A stretch of DNA of 64,000 bases from CAZNEZ01 sp964572475 (GTDB lineage: Bacteria; Bacillota; Clostridia; Lachnospirales; Lachnospiraceae): positions 34,918 to 98,917 of the forward strand of contig CAZNEZ010000003.1 of the NCBI GenBank assembly GCA_964572475.1. The letters are read 5' to 3'. This document shows, piece after piece, positions 9,490 through 18,591 of the stretch. How positions within the stretch are numbered: position 1 is the stretch's first letter; every line of letters begins with the position of its first letter. A model generated the notes under the pieces. That model saw only the letters and a list, made by a program, of their open reading frames with translations, did no database searches and was not told where the DNA came from. The position numbers were made by a program, and so were the translations under genes.

Positions 9490-9541
9490 AATAAGAAATT
9501 ACGCAACAACAATAGGAAATTACGCAACAACGTGAAACATT
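9490..9541 (+). repeat. Two partial copies of the intergenic hairpin-repeat family
   Basis: Two near-identical 21-bp units (9490-9510 and 9511-9531) read AATARGAAATTACGCAACAAC; the second continues with GTGAAACATT. They match the head of the repeat units at about 18.2 kb and 43.7 kb (AATAGGAAATTACGCAGTAGC) but lack the two terminator-like hairpins. Confidence 0.7.
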
Positions 9542-9602
9542 AATATAATAAAACTATTATATACCTCACATTTTTAAAAATCAATTAAAGTTAACAAAAA
9601 GG

Positions 9603-9630
9603 TTGAAACATCGGCATTCAATGATATAAT
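9603..9630 (+). promoter_or_regulatory. Predicted promoter of the AEC transporter gene
   Basis: TTGAAA (9603-9608), 16-bp spacer, extended minus-10 TGATATAAT (TATAAT at 9625-9630). The start codon is at 9663. Confidence 0.65.
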
Positions 9631-9662
9631 TATAGACATCAAACTTAAGAAAGAATAGTATA

Positions 9663-10601
9663 ATGGATAATTTTATTTTTAGCCTGAATGCGACAATGCC
9701 GATATTTCTGGTAATGATAGTAGGATATATATTAAAGAGAATTAATTTATTAAATGATAGTTTTGTTACGGTCGCTAACAAATTCAATTTTACAGTAACA
9801 TTGCCAGCATTACTATTTACGGACATATTAAATGCTGATATAAGAACAGTATTTGATTTGAAATATGTTCTGTATTGTATGATAGCAACAACAGTCTGCT
9901 TTTTTGCGGTTTGGGGAGGCGCAAAGCTTTTTGTTAAAGATAAGAGCATAATCGGAGCATTTACACAGGCATCTTTTAGAGGAAGTGCGGCCGTATTAGG
10001 AATTGCATTTATTCAGAATATTAGTGGTAATGTTGGAATGGCACCACTTATGATTATTGGAGCAGTCCCACTTTACAATATCTATTCAGTAATAGTTTTA
10101 ACATTTGAAGGTGATGATAATAAAGAATCAAATATAAAAAAGGCATTTATTAATATACTGAAGAATCCTATTATTATAAGTATATTTGCGGGTTTGGTAT
10201 GTTCACTCTCAGGAATAGATTTTCCAAAGATAATAGATACAACACTTGGCAATTTTTCTAAAATGGCATCACCTTTGGCTCTTATCTGCATTGGAGCAGG
10301 ATTTGAAGGTAGAAAGGCTATAGCTAAGATTAAGCCTAGTATAGCGGCTGCATTCATTAAACTTGTAGCTCAGCCTCTAATACTTCTTCCAGTAGCAGTG
10401 GCACTTGGATTTACAGGCGATAAATTAATTGCTATACTGATAATGCTTGGTGCGCCAACTACTCCAAGCTGTTATATAATGGCAAAGAATATGCATAATG
10501 ATGGAGTAATAACTATAAGTATAGTTGTACTTACAACATTGTTATCAGCATTTTCAATAACGGGAAATTTATTTATACTTAAGTCATTGGGACTGATATA
10601 G
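9663..10601 (+). CDS. AEC-family (auxin efflux carrier-like) transporter
   Basis: A 312-residue membrane protein with about ten hydrophobic helices in two similar halves, as in AEC/bile-acid-type carriers that move small organic acids. Family signals are MIVGYILKR in helix 1, KFNFTVTLPALLF in helix 2, and the C-terminal LGAPTTPSCYIMAKNM, where a helix-breaking Pro pair is usual. The ATG has only a weak AAGAAAG ribosome site but sits 33 bases after an extended minus-10 promoter. It is followed at 27 bases by the hydrolase gene and may lead an operon running to aguB. Substrate unknown. Confidence 0.85.
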   Translation: MDNFIFSLNATMPIFLVMIVGYILKRINLLNDSFVTVANKFNFTVTLPALLFTDILNADIRTVFDLKYVLYCMIATTVCFFAVWGGAKLFVKDKSIIGAFTQASFRGSAAVLGIAFIQNISGNVGMAPLMIIGAVPLYNIYSVIVLTFEGDDNKESNIKKAFINILKNPIIISIFAGLVCSLSGIDFPKIIDTTLGNFSKMASPLALICIGAGFEGRKAIAKIKPSIAAAFIKLVAQPLILLPVAVALGFTGDKLIAILIMLGAPTTPSCYIMAKNMHNDGVITISIVVLTTLLSAFSITGNLFILKSLGLI

Positions 10602-10628
10602 AGGACAGGAAAAGGAGAATATTAGGAT

Positions 10629-11168
10629 ATGATAGAATGTAACAAAGCATTAATACTGGTTATTGATCTTCAGGAAAAATTAGTACCAGCTATGAACAGA
10701 AGTAATGATATTATTGATAATTGTATTAGATTTTTAAGCTCATCTGAATGTTTAAATGTTGAGTGCGTTATTACAGAGCAGTATAAGAAAGGACTTGGAG
10801 CAACAATTAAAGCGATAAGTGATATATTACCTGAAGCAAAGATATTTGATAAGATGACATTTAGTGCTTATTCAGATAATAGTGTAAAAGAATATATTGA
10901 TGAATCTGGTAAAGACTCAATTGTTATCTGCGGTGTTGAAAGTCATATTTGCGTATTGCAGACAGCTATGGAACTCAAAGAAAATGGATATAATGTTTAT
11001 ATAGTAGAAGATTGTGTAGATTCAAGACACAAATCAGATAAGAAAAATGCAATTAACAGGGCAAGAATAGAGGGTATCAAAATCACTAGTTATGAGGCTA
11101 TACTTTTTGAACTACTAAAAACAGCAGAAAATGAAAAGTTTAAGGATATTTCAAGAATAATAAAGTAG
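10629..11168 (+). CDS. Isochorismatase-family cysteine hydrolase
   Basis: A 179-residue soluble hydrolase of the isochorismatase/nicotinamidase fold. The Asp-Lys-Cys triad is visible: D13 in LVIDLQ, K75 in FDKMTFSAY and C108 in GVESHICVLQTA. The conserved cis-peptide before the Cys (CGVESH) is also present. Members without an N-terminal lid, like this one, are mostly of unknown substrate (YcaC-like). The AAGGAG ribosome site lies 12 bases upstream of ATG. It sits 11 bases before pepF on the same strand. Confidence 0.85.
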   Translation: MIECNKALILVIDLQEKLVPAMNRSNDIIDNCIRFLSSSECLNVECVITEQYKKGLGATIKAISDILPEAKIFDKMTFSAYSDNSVKEYIDESGKDSIVICGVESHICVLQTAMELKENGYNVYIVEDCVDSRHKSDKKNAINRARIEGIKITSYEAILFELLKTAENEKFKDISRIIK

Positions 11169-11179
11169 GAGGCAGAAGA

Positions 11180-12982
11180 ATGAGCGAAGCAAAGATATTA
11201 AAGTCAAGAGAGGAAATATCAGAAAAGTATAAGTGGGCTATTTCTGATTTATATCCTACAGATGAGGAATGGGAAACAGAACTAAAAAAAACAGATGAGA
11301 TGGTTGAAAAATATGCAGATTATGAGGGAAAACTTAGCGAGTCACCAGATAAACTACTGGAATTTTTAGAATTTGATGATGAAATATCAAAGCTTTCAGA
11401 GAGAATTTATGTATATGCCAATCAAAAACTTCATGAGAACCTTGGAAATACAACATATCAGTCATTTGCAGCAAAGGCTCAGAATCTTATGATAAAGATT
11501 TCAGGAGCTGGCGCATTTGTTGAGCCAGAGTTACTAAGTATGGATGAAAGTAAGCTGTTAGAATTTGTAGAAGACAATGACAGAATTAGAATATATAAGA
11601 AAATAATCAAGGACCTTATAGAGAAAAAATCTCATATTCGTTCGAGAGAGGTGGAAGAAATTCTTGCAGGAACTGAAGAAATCAGTACTGCGCCATCTGA
11701 TATATTTGCGTTATTCAATAATGCAGATATTAAGTTTCCTGTTATTACAGATGAGAATGGTGATAAAGTTGAGCTAACACATGGTAATTTTGTAAAAATG
11801 CTTGAAAGCGAGAATAGAGATGTAAGAAGAGACGCATTTATGGCAGTTTATCACACATATGCGCAGTATAAGAATACTTTAAGTTCGGTTTATAGTGCTA
11901 ATCTAAAACAAGCTTCTTTCTATGCAAAGGTTAGAAATTACGATTCTACAAGGCAGATGGCTCTTAGTAGTAATCATATTCCAGAAGAGGTATATGATAA
12001 TCTTATTGAAACTGTTCATAAAAGAATGCCTTTAATGTATAAATATGTTGAGTTAAGAAGAAAAGCTTTAAATGTTGACACACTTCATATGTATGATTTA
12101 TATGCACCTATGGCAAGTGATGTTAAGCCAGTTATTTCATTTGAGGAAGCTAAGAAGATGGTTAGAGAAGGGCTGGAGCCAATGGGCGAAGAGTATCTGT
12201 CGATTTTGGATGAGGGCTTTAATAATGGCTGGATAGATATATATGAGAATAAAGGTAAGAGAAGTGGTGCATATTCATGGGGAGCTTATGGAACACATCC
12301 TTATGTACTATTAAATTATCAGGATAATCTGAATAATGTATTTACGCTTGCTCATGAAATGGGTCATGCAATTCACTCTTATTATTCAGACAAAACTCAA
12401 CCATATCCATATGCTGGATACAAGATATTTGTAGCAGAGGTTGCATCTACATGCAATGAGTCATTACTAATACATCATCTTATAAGCAAGACAGAAGATA
12501 AAAAGATGAAAGCCTATCTGATTAACTATTTCTTAGAACAATTTAAAGGAACTTTATATCGCCAGACAATGTTTGCTGAATTTGAAAAGATTACACACCA
12601 GCTGGTAAAAGATGGAGAACCACTTACTGATGAAAATCTGTGCCAGATATATTATAATCTTAATAAATTATACTTTGGAGATAATATAGATATAGATAAG
12701 GAAATAGAGATGGAATGGGCAAGAATCCCACATTTCTACACTCCGTTTTATGTATATCAATATGCAACAGGATTTTCGGCAGCTATAGCATTGTCAAAAA
12801 GAATTATGAAATTAGGAGAAGAAGGTGTAAAGGATTATATGCAATTTCTTACAGGAGGCAGCAGTAAGAATCCTATAGATTTGCTTAAAATGGCAGGCGT
12901 CGATATGTCTACGGCAAAACCAATAGAAATGGCACTAGATGTTTTTGAAGAACTACTAAAGGAAATGGAAGAACTATTATGA
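11180..12982 (+). CDS. pepF: Oligoendopeptidase F (M3 metallopeptidase)
   Basis: A 600-residue cytoplasmic zinc peptidase that cuts medium-length peptides. The zinc site is H392-E-M-G-H396, with the third ligand E420 in FVAEVASTCNE; the C-terminal HFYTPFYVYQYATGF is the M3B substrate-binding signature. The length matches the family. The stop overlaps the aguA start by 4 bases (ATGA), so the two are translationally coupled. An AGGAGG-like site (TAGGAGGC) precedes the ATG. Confidence 0.96.
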   Translation: MSEAKILKSREEISEKYKWAISDLYPTDEEWETELKKTDEMVEKYADYEGKLSESPDKLLEFLEFDDEISKLSERIYVYANQKLHENLGNTTYQSFAAKAQNLMIKISGAGAFVEPELLSMDESKLLEFVEDNDRIRIYKKIIKDLIEKKSHIRSREVEEILAGTEEISTAPSDIFALFNNADIKFPVITDENGDKVELTHGNFVKMLESENRDVRRDAFMAVYHTYAQYKNTLSSVYSANLKQASFYAKVRNYDSTRQMALSSNHIPEEVYDNLIETVHKRMPLMYKYVELRRKALNVDTLHMYDLYAPMASDVKPVISFEEAKKMVREGLEPMGEEYLSILDEGFNNGWIDIYENKGKRSGAYSWGAYGTHPYVLLNYQDNLNNVFTLAHEMGHAIHSYYSDKTQPYPYAGYKIFVAEVASTCNESLLIHHLISKTEDKKMKAYLINYFLEQFKGTLYRQTMFAEFEKITHQLVKDGEPLTDENLCQIYYNLNKLYFGDNIDIDKEIEMEWARIPHFYTPFYVYQYATGFSAAIALSKRIMKLGEEGVKDYMQFLTGGSSKNPIDLLKMAGVDMSTAKPIEMALDVFEELLKEMEELL

Positions 12983-14085
12983 GAATATTGAAATCTACTC
13001 CGTTGTCAGATGGCTTTTATATGCCAGCAGAATATGATGAACACTATGGCTGTATAATGATTTGGCCCGAAAGGGCAGACTCATGGCAGTATGGCGCATA
13101 TAGTGCAAGACACGCATTTATAGAAGTAGCATGTGCAATAGCTAAGTCAGAGAAAGTTATTATGTGTGCCAGTGCGTCTCAGTATGAGAATGCAAGGAAT
13201 TCGCTTCCATCTAATATTCGAGTTGTTGAGATGTCTAATGATGATGCATGGGCAAGAGATGTTATGCCTACATTTGTAAAGAATGAAAAAGGTGAACTTA
13301 GAGGAATTAACTGGTACTTTAATGCCTGGGGAGGAATGGTCGATGGGCTTTATTTTCCCTGGGATAAAGATAATCTAATGGCAGTTAAAATGTGTGATTT
13401 GCTTGAAAAAGATGTCTATGACGCTAGTGATTTTGTTTTGGAAGGTGGTTCAATCCATACTGATGGAGATGGAACAGCTATGGTTACAGAAGCATGTCTT
13501 TTAAGTGAAGGCCGTAATCCTGATATGAGCAGGGAAGAGATAGAAAAAAAACTTAAAGATTATCTAAATGTTCAAAAAGTGATATGGCTTAAACGTGGAA
13601 TTTATAATGATGAAACAAATGAACATGTTGATAATATATGTGCTTTTGTAAGACCCGGCGAGGTTGTACTAGCTTGGACAGATGATGAGAAGGACCCGCA
13701 ATATGAACTGTCTAAGAGCTGTTATGATATCCTAAGTAACGAGACTGATAGTAAGGGGAGAAAGATAACAGTTCATAAACTTCCACTTCCGAAGCCTATT
13801 CACATGACTGAAGATGAATGTAACGGACTTGATGAATTTAATGGTGAACCAACAAGAACACCAGGTGAAAGACTTGCTGGTTCTTATGTTAATTTCTACA
13901 TTTCCAATAAGAATATAATAATGCCAGCGTTTGATGACCCTATGGATGATATCGCTAAGAAGATACTCGAAGATATATTTAAGACCTCAGGAAGAAGTGT
14001 TATTCAGATTAAGGCAAGAGATATTCTTATTGGTGGTGGCAATATTCATTGTATAACACAGCAAATTCCTTATTTTGACAAATAA
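12979..14085 (+). CDS. aguA: Agmatine deiminase
   Basis: Converts agmatine to N-carbamoylputrescine and ammonia. The 368-residue protein has the guanidine-modifying fold of the PPAD family. It carries MIWPERADSWQYGA near the start, the DDAWARDVMPTFV substrate loop, the ENEHVDN-type His/Asp site (here TNEHVDNICAF) and the catalytic C358 in GGGNIHCITQQIP. It overlaps pepF by 4 bases and is followed after 23 bases by aguB, the next step, so the pair makes putrescine from agmatine. Confidence 0.96.
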   Translation: MRILKSTPLSDGFYMPAEYDEHYGCIMIWPERADSWQYGAYSARHAFIEVACAIAKSEKVIMCASASQYENARNSLPSNIRVVEMSNDDAWARDVMPTFVKNEKGELRGINWYFNAWGGMVDGLYFPWDKDNLMAVKMCDLLEKDVYDASDFVLEGGSIHTDGDGTAMVTEACLLSEGRNPDMSREEIEKKLKDYLNVQKVIWLKRGIYNDETNEHVDNICAFVRPGEVVLAWTDDEKDPQYELSKSCYDILSNETDSKGRKITVHKLPLPKPIHMTEDECNGLDEFNGEPTRTPGERLAGSYVNFYISNKNIIMPAFDDPMDDIAKKILEDIFKTSGRSVIQIKARDILIGGGNIHCITQQIPYFDK

Positions 14086-14108
14086 TACAGACTGTAAAGG
14101 AGAACCAG

Positions 14109-14993
14109 ATGAAGACAAAGATTTCAATAATTCAAATGTCATGTGAAGGGGAACTACCTAATAATATGGCAATAGAAGAGAATATTCAAAAAGCATCAAC
14201 GCTTGTAAAAAAAGCTGCAATAGATGGTGGAAATATTATTTTACTTCCAGAACTTTTTGAGACACCGTACTTTTGCCAGGAAAGAAATTATGAGTATTAT
14301 AATATTGCAACTACAACTGAGATGAATCCAGCCGTAAATGAGATGAAAAAGCTTGCTAAAGAGTTACATATTGTTATTCCTGTCAGCTTTTATGAAAGGG
14401 CAGGAAATACCACATACAATACAGTAGCTGTAGTTAATACTGATGGAAATGTAATGGGAACTTATAGAAAAACACATATTCCAGATGATCATTTTTATCA
14501 GGAAAAATTCTACTTTACACCTGGAGATACTGGATTTAAAGTCTGGGATACCGAGTTTGGTAATGTAGGAGTTGGAATATGCTGGGACCAATGGTTTCCA
14601 GAAACAGCTAGAAGTATGGCACTTCTTGGTGCAGATATGCTTCTATATCCAACAGCAATTGGTTCAGAACCTATACTTGAATGTGACAGTATGCCACATT
14701 GGCAGAGGTGTATGCAGGGACACGCAGCGGCAAATATTATGCCAGTTGCGGCTGCAAATAGAGTTGGAACTGAAATAGTAACACCAAGTGAGGATAATTC
14801 AAATCAGAATTCATCATTAACATTTTATGGTTCATCATTTATTACAGATGAAACGGGAGCGTTGATTAAATGTGCGGATAGAACGAGCGAGATGATTCTT
14901 ACAAATGAGTTTGAAATTGATGAAATCAGGCAGATGAGACAAAGTTGGGGCGTTTTTAGAGATAGGCGACCAGAAACATATGTATTGATATAG
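14109..14993 (+). CDS. aguB: N-carbamoylputrescine amidase
   Basis: A 294-residue nitrilase-family amidase that hydrolyses N-carbamoylputrescine to putrescine, CO2 and ammonia. The Glu-Lys-Cys triad is E48 (LLPELFE), K121 (YRKTHIPD) and C158 (GICWDQWFPE). The segment DHFYQEKFYFTPGD matches AguB rather than general nitrilases. The AAAGGAG ribosome site lies 9 bases upstream. It is probably the last gene of a unit starting at the AEC gene or pepF. Confidence 0.95.
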   Translation: MKTKISIIQMSCEGELPNNMAIEENIQKASTLVKKAAIDGGNIILLPELFETPYFCQERNYEYYNIATTTEMNPAVNEMKKLAKELHIVIPVSFYERAGNTTYNTVAVVNTDGNVMGTYRKTHIPDDHFYQEKFYFTPGDTGFKVWDTEFGNVGVGICWDQWFPETARSMALLGADMLLYPTAIGSEPILECDSMPHWQRCMQGHAAANIMPVAAANRVGTEIVTPSEDNSNQNSSLTFYGSSFITDETGALIKCADRTSEMILTNEFEIDEIRQMRQSWGVFRDRRPETYVLI

Positions 14994-15100
14994 AAGCTTT
15001 GTGTTGATTTGATGAAAAGTATGTGAATCAGCTTTAGTATATTAGTTAGTATGTCGAAATATAAATGTAACAAAAATACATTTTTTGATAGGAGAAGTAC

Positions 15101-15676
15101 ATGGATATTAACGAAATCACAGCACTGCTTGGTACGACATTTTACACAACAAACCCAGTAAATGCTACTAAAGCAGTACAAAGTACAACAGAAGATGAAA
15201 CATCTGGAACATCAGCCGTTAATACAGACAACTATGTAAGCACTATCTTGAATAGCATGGATGCTATTCCGTCTGGAACCTATACTATAACAGGTGCTCA
15301 GGCAAATGTATATGGAGATACAATTGTAATAACGGACAGTAATGATATGGCAGGCAGTACAGAAACTACTGGCGAAGAAACACAGGGAGTACAGTCATCA
15401 GGAGGCTCAGGTGGTGGAGAGGAAGATGAAGATACTACGACACAGGAGATAGTTACAGGGCCTGATGGAAGTCTATACCTAAAGACAACAACTAAGACTG
15501 AAGGTGGAGAGATGGTTACTATGACAAAACTTTCGGGAGGCTTTAAAAAACCTGATCAGGATATTAATGAACTTCTAGATTTTATTAAAAATGAAGAACA
15601 AGGCAATGCAGAGACCACTAACAATGAGCAAAATACTGCTGCGGATTCAGTAAGTGAAGTATCTGAATCTATTTAA
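15101..15676 (+). CDS. Uncharacterised Thr/Glu-rich protein
   Basis: I do not recognise this 191-residue protein. It has no signal peptide and no membrane helix. The N-terminal 70 residues are mixed and Thr/Val-rich. A Gly/Ser-rich acidic linker (SSGGSGGGEEDED) sits around residues 105-117, then a beta-prone stretch (VTGPDGSLYLKTTTK), and a polar Asn/Glu tail. Composition points to a mostly disordered protein. The start at 15101 has GATAGGAGAA just upstream. A strong terminator follows at 15724, so it forms its own transcription unit or ends the agu unit. Confidence 0.75.
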   Translation: MDINEITALLGTTFYTTNPVNATKAVQSTTEDETSGTSAVNTDNYVSTILNSMDAIPSGTYTITGAQANVYGDTIVITDSNDMAGSTETTGEETQGVQSSGGSGGGEEDEDTTTQEIVTGPDGSLYLKTTTKTEGGEMVTMTKLSGGFKKPDQDINELLDFIKNEEQGNAETTNNEQNTAADSVSEVSESI

Positions 15677-15723
15677 TAAAAATTAACAAATAATTCATAT
15701 AAAGTAATAATATGGGTGATATC

Positions 15724-15758
15724 ATGGGTAAGATTCTAATTAGAATCTTACCCATTTT
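15724..15758 (+). terminator. Intrinsic terminator after the Thr/Glu-rich gene
   Basis: A perfect 32-bp palindrome (15724-15755), arm ATGGGTAAGATTCT, followed by T residues to 15758. Confidence 0.8.
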
Positions 15759-15815
15759 GAGTATAAGCTGATGGGAAAATACAAAAATAGAAAGATTTAA
15801 AGCAAGGTGACGATA

Positions 15816-16043
15816 ATGAACAAGATGCAGATTATGTTCAAAGATACTATGGGAATTATGGATTTTGTTAATAAAGTTGGAAAATATCCTTATAATATGG
15901 ATATGAAAAGAGGAAGATTTAATATTGATGCAAAATCATTGATTGGTGTTATGAATATGGGACTTGATAATAAAATTGAGTTAGTAATATATGATGATAG
16001 TTGCGATGATTTAAAAGAAGAAATTCAGCAGTACATTGCTTAA
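15816..16043 (+). CDS. HPr-like domain protein lacking the phosphorylatable histidine
   Basis: A 75-residue protein with the size and C-terminal half of HPr. IDAKSLIGVMNMGL matches the Ser46 region of HPr, which HPr kinase modifies and which contacts partner proteins. Where HPr has the active-site His-Ala-Arg-Pro, this protein has Gly-Ile-Met-Asp-Phe, so it cannot accept phosphate from enzyme I. It is probably a regulatory or orphan HPr fold. The ATG at 15816 follows AAGGTG by 6 bases; an upstream GTG at 15807 overlaps that site and was rejected. Confidence 0.8.
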   Translation: MNKMQIMFKDTMGIMDFVNKVGKYPYNMDMKRGRFNIDAKSLIGVMNMGLDNKIELVIYDDSCDDLKEEIQQYIA

Positions 16044-16099
16044 TGAATAAGAATGATAAAGGGTTTGTATATATAACTAAATAAAATCATGAGGATAGA

Positions 16100-16135
16100 A
16101 TGAGACATACTGAATGCTATGTCTCATTTCTTTTT
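16100..16135 (+). terminator. Intrinsic terminator after the HPr-like gene
   Basis: A 10-bp stem (16100-16109 with 16118-16127, arm ATGAGACATA) with an 8-nt loop, followed by TTCTTTTT. Confidence 0.8.
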
Positions 16136-16173
16136 AAATTGAAAAAATGAAGGAAATTAGAGCTACAGTTTGA

Positions 16174-16202
16174 TTGTAAATAAATGTAATATTTGATATA
16201 AT
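16174..16202 (+). promoter_or_regulatory. Predicted promoter of the EAL-protein gene
   Basis: TTGTAA (16174-16179), 17-bp spacer, extended minus-10 TGATATAAT (16194-16202). The coding start is at 16237. Confidence 0.65.
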
Positions 16203-16236
16203 GTAGTACATAACTATTACGGAAAGAAGAAAATAT

Positions 16237-18168
16237 ATGGATTATGTTTTTGAATATAATTACTGTGCTATTTTAGTGTATCTAATTATTCTGTTTACGC
16301 ACTTTTTAAATAAGAATACACATAGATTACATAATAGAGTATTTGGAGCACTTATCATTGTAGGATTAGTTGGAACAATTATTAATATTTTAAATGCATA
16401 TGGAAATATGCACACAGATACATGTGCTGAACCAATCCTAAACTTTTTAAATTATGCGTATTTTTTATGCTTAAATATAAGTCCATTTCTATATGCTATA
16501 TATACTAATGCACTTACAGAGAATAAGATTGTTAGAGAAGGAAGATTCAGAAGAATTATATTGTTTTTACCGATATTGATTTCAATATTGATTATTATTA
16601 CAAACAAATGGACTAATTTCGTATTTGGATATAATGATAAAATGGAATACTATAGAGGAAATCTACAGTTTATTCTTTATATTGTAGCTATATTCTATGG
16701 TATATATGGAGTTGTTAAGGTTGTCAGGGGAATAAGCACTTTGTCAATTAGAATTAAGGTTAGCGTGACATTGTTTTTTGTTATGGGACTTGTTACTGCA
16801 CTTATTCAATTGATTGATTCTAGAGTTCTGATTCAGTATTTTGGATTGTCTATTTGTACAATGCTTATTTATCTTACTATTCAAAAGACGGATGAGTCTG
16901 TTGATGAAAATGTTGGAGTATTTAATAAGCACAGCTTTGACAATATATTTACTATTAACTGTAAAATGAATAATGAAATGCATCTTTTACTTATTAATAT
17001 AGAAGAATTAAAATTAATGAGTCAGACTATTGGTGGAGAGAGAACCAATGAAATACTTAGAAGTATAGGAGAGTTTCTTGAAATATTATCAGAGAAAAAT
17101 GTATATTTTTTAGACCATTATACGTTTTGTATTATGTATATGGATAAGAATAATATTAGAATAGATAGTAATATACAAAGTATTATAGAGAGATTTAATA
17201 GCACATGGGAGGAGAATGGAAACAAGATTCATCTCGAATGCAGACTTATGAGCATTGCAACTCCGCATGATGTATCTAATATTGATGCATTTTATTTTTG
17301 TAATAATACTTTTAGAAAATTTGAAAAAAGAAACTCTAATGTAATTTTAATTAATGACATTGATTTGGAAAAAGCTGATAGAAGAGTAAAGATTGCAAGC
17401 TGTATTAATTCAGCTATAGAGAATGATTATTTTACAATGTATTATCAGCCTATATACTCATATGATAAGAATAAAATTAATTGTGCTGAGGCATTGATAA
17501 GATTAATTGATCCAGAAATCGGATTTATATCGCCAGATGAGTTTATTCCTATTGCAGAAAAAAATGGAAGTATACTTAAGATTGGTGAGATAGTATTTAA
17601 TAAGGTATTTAAATTTATAAGAGACACAGATATAGCAGATTTGGGCTTAGAATATATAGATATCAATTTATCGGTAGTACAATGTATGCAGGAGGATTTG
17701 GTTGAAAAAGTACTAAGTCTTATTGATAAATATAATATTAAAAAAGAGCAGATTAATCTTGAGATAACTGAGACGGCATTAGCGACATCTCCTAAGATAT
17801 TACTTAAGAATATGAAAGAACTTACTGATAAAGGAATAAGCTTTTCATTAGATGATTTTGGGACAGGATATTCTAATATATCGTCGCTGACAGAATTACC
17901 ACTACATATTATAAAATTTGACAGAACTCTTGTGAATATGGCTTCAGATAAGAAAAAAGGAAGAATGGTAATTAATAGTTCTGCTGCAATGGTTAAACAA
18001 ATGGGAATGGAGATAGTAGCTGAAGGTGTAGAAGATAAAGAACAGCTGGATATGATAATAGAGATGGGAATTAATTATATTCAAGGATATTATTTTTCTA
18101 AGCCATTGCCACAGGAAAAATTTATTGAATATTGTCATACGGTTACATTTTCTCCCGACTCGAAATAA
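16237..18168 (+). CDS. Membrane protein with degenerate GGDEF and EAL phosphodiesterase domain
   Basis: 643 residues. About seven hydrophobic helices fill the first 215 residues and form the sensor. A GGDEF-like domain (about 230-370) lacks the GGDEF active-site motif, so it is not expected to make c-di-GMP. The EAL domain (about 380-640) keeps the catalytic set: E418-A-L, INLSVVQ, the Glu of EITETA, D539-D540 in DDFGTGYS, IKFDRTL, VAEGVED and IQGYYFSKPL. It should therefore hydrolyse c-di-GMP, with the GGDEF relic possibly sensing GTP. It is a single-gene unit with its own promoter; the 3' side runs into hairpin repeats that can terminate it. Confidence 0.92.
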   Translation: MDYVFEYNYCAILVYLIILFTHFLNKNTHRLHNRVFGALIIVGLVGTIINILNAYGNMHTDTCAEPILNFLNYAYFLCLNISPFLYAIYTNALTENKIVREGRFRRIILFLPILISILIIITNKWTNFVFGYNDKMEYYRGNLQFILYIVAIFYGIYGVVKVVRGISTLSIRIKVSVTLFFVMGLVTALIQLIDSRVLIQYFGLSICTMLIYLTIQKTDESVDENVGVFNKHSFDNIFTINCKMNNEMHLLLINIEELKLMSQTIGGERTNEILRSIGEFLEILSEKNVYFLDHYTFCIMYMDKNNIRIDSNIQSIIERFNSTWEENGNKIHLECRLMSIATPHDVSNIDAFYFCNNTFRKFEKRNSNVILINDIDLEKADRRVKIASCINSAIENDYFTMYYQPIYSYDKNKINCAEALIRLIDPEIGFISPDEFIPIAEKNGSILKIGEIVFNKVFKFIRDTDIADLGLEYIDINLSVVQCMQEDLVEKVLSLIDKYNIKKEQINLEITETALATSPKILLKNMKELTDKGISFSLDDFGTGYSNISSLTELPLHIIKFDRTLVNMASDKKKGRMVINSSAAMVKQMGMEIVAEGVEDKEQLDMIIEMGINYIQGYYFSKPLPQEKFIEYCHTVTFSPDSK

Positions 18169-18177
18169 AATCATAAT

Positions 18178-18264
18178 AAAAAAGCGCTTGTCGGCACAAG
18201 CGCTTGGAAGAATGCGAGGCATTCTTCTTAAATGTTTCACGCTACTGCGTAATTTCCTATTATA
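18178..18264 (-). repeat. Full intergenic hairpin-repeat unit (minus orientation)
   Basis: Read on the minus strand this is AATAGGAAATTACGCAGTAG, CGTGAAACATTTAAG, hairpin GAAGAATGC/GCATTCTTC-like, then AAGCGCTTG..CAAGCGCTT and T6. It is about 87 bp and matches the 88-bp units at 43.6 kb in order and structure but differs at scattered positions, mostly in hairpin arms and loops. It directly follows the EAL gene and can act as terminator in both directions. Confidence 0.85.
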
Positions 18265-18265
18265 T

Positions 18266-18322
18266 AAAAAAGCGCTTGTCGGCACAAGCGCTTGGAAGAA
18301 TGCGAAGCATTCTTCATAAATG
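18266..18322 (-). repeat. Partial hairpin-repeat unit lacking the TACGCAGTAGCG head
   Basis: This second copy starts 88 bp after the first. It keeps the two terminal hairpins (AAGCGCTTG/CAAGCGCTT and GAAGAATGC/GCATTCTTC) but stops before the conserved head, where it reads TAAATGTACATTG. Confidence 0.8.
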
Positions 18323-18330
18323 TACATTGT

Positions 18331-18440
18331 AGCGCGAGACAGGAAGTCGAACAATACCTTGCAAGCAAGGTATAACAAGTTGCAAGTCATGTTATTAAAT
18401 TGCCTATATATTTGCTGCAACTTGATGGCTTCTCTCTACA
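18331..18440 (-). other. Probable tRNA relic next to tRNA-Gly, with two hairpins
   Basis: Bases 18331-18352 match 18493-18513, the 3' acceptor and T-arm end of the tRNA-Gly gene, with one substitution and one insertion (about 20 of 22). No complete tRNA cloverleaf follows. Instead there is a 9-bp hairpin (18354-18373) and a 9-bp stem with a 31-nt loop (about 18377 to 18425). It is best read as a decayed tRNA copy or the scar of a tRNA-targeting element. Confidence 0.45.
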
Positions 18441-18445
18441 GTTTT

Positions 18446-18492
18446 GCGCTTAAAAAAATAGAATACCACGTTAGTGGTATTCTATTTTTTTA

Positions 18493-18497
<5 letters not shown>
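18446..18497 (-). terminator. 24-bp perfect stem terminating the tRNA-Gly transcript
   Basis: Arms 18446-18469 and 18474-18497 are perfectly complementary with a GTTA loop. Reading on the minus strand, the stem ends in seven T. Its tRNA-proximal four bases (18494-18497) are part of the tRNA acceptor stem, so hairpin and tRNA fold compete. Confidence 0.75.
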
Positions 18498-18564
<67 letters not shown>

Positions 18565-18591
18565 ACAGCTTTTTTGCTGAACACAGATGAT

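Noticed and set aside
18125..18319. Plus-strand open frame of 64 codons through the hairpin repeats at 18.2 kb
   Set aside because: It overlaps the end of the EAL gene in another frame and encodes only repeat hairpins; no ribosome site.
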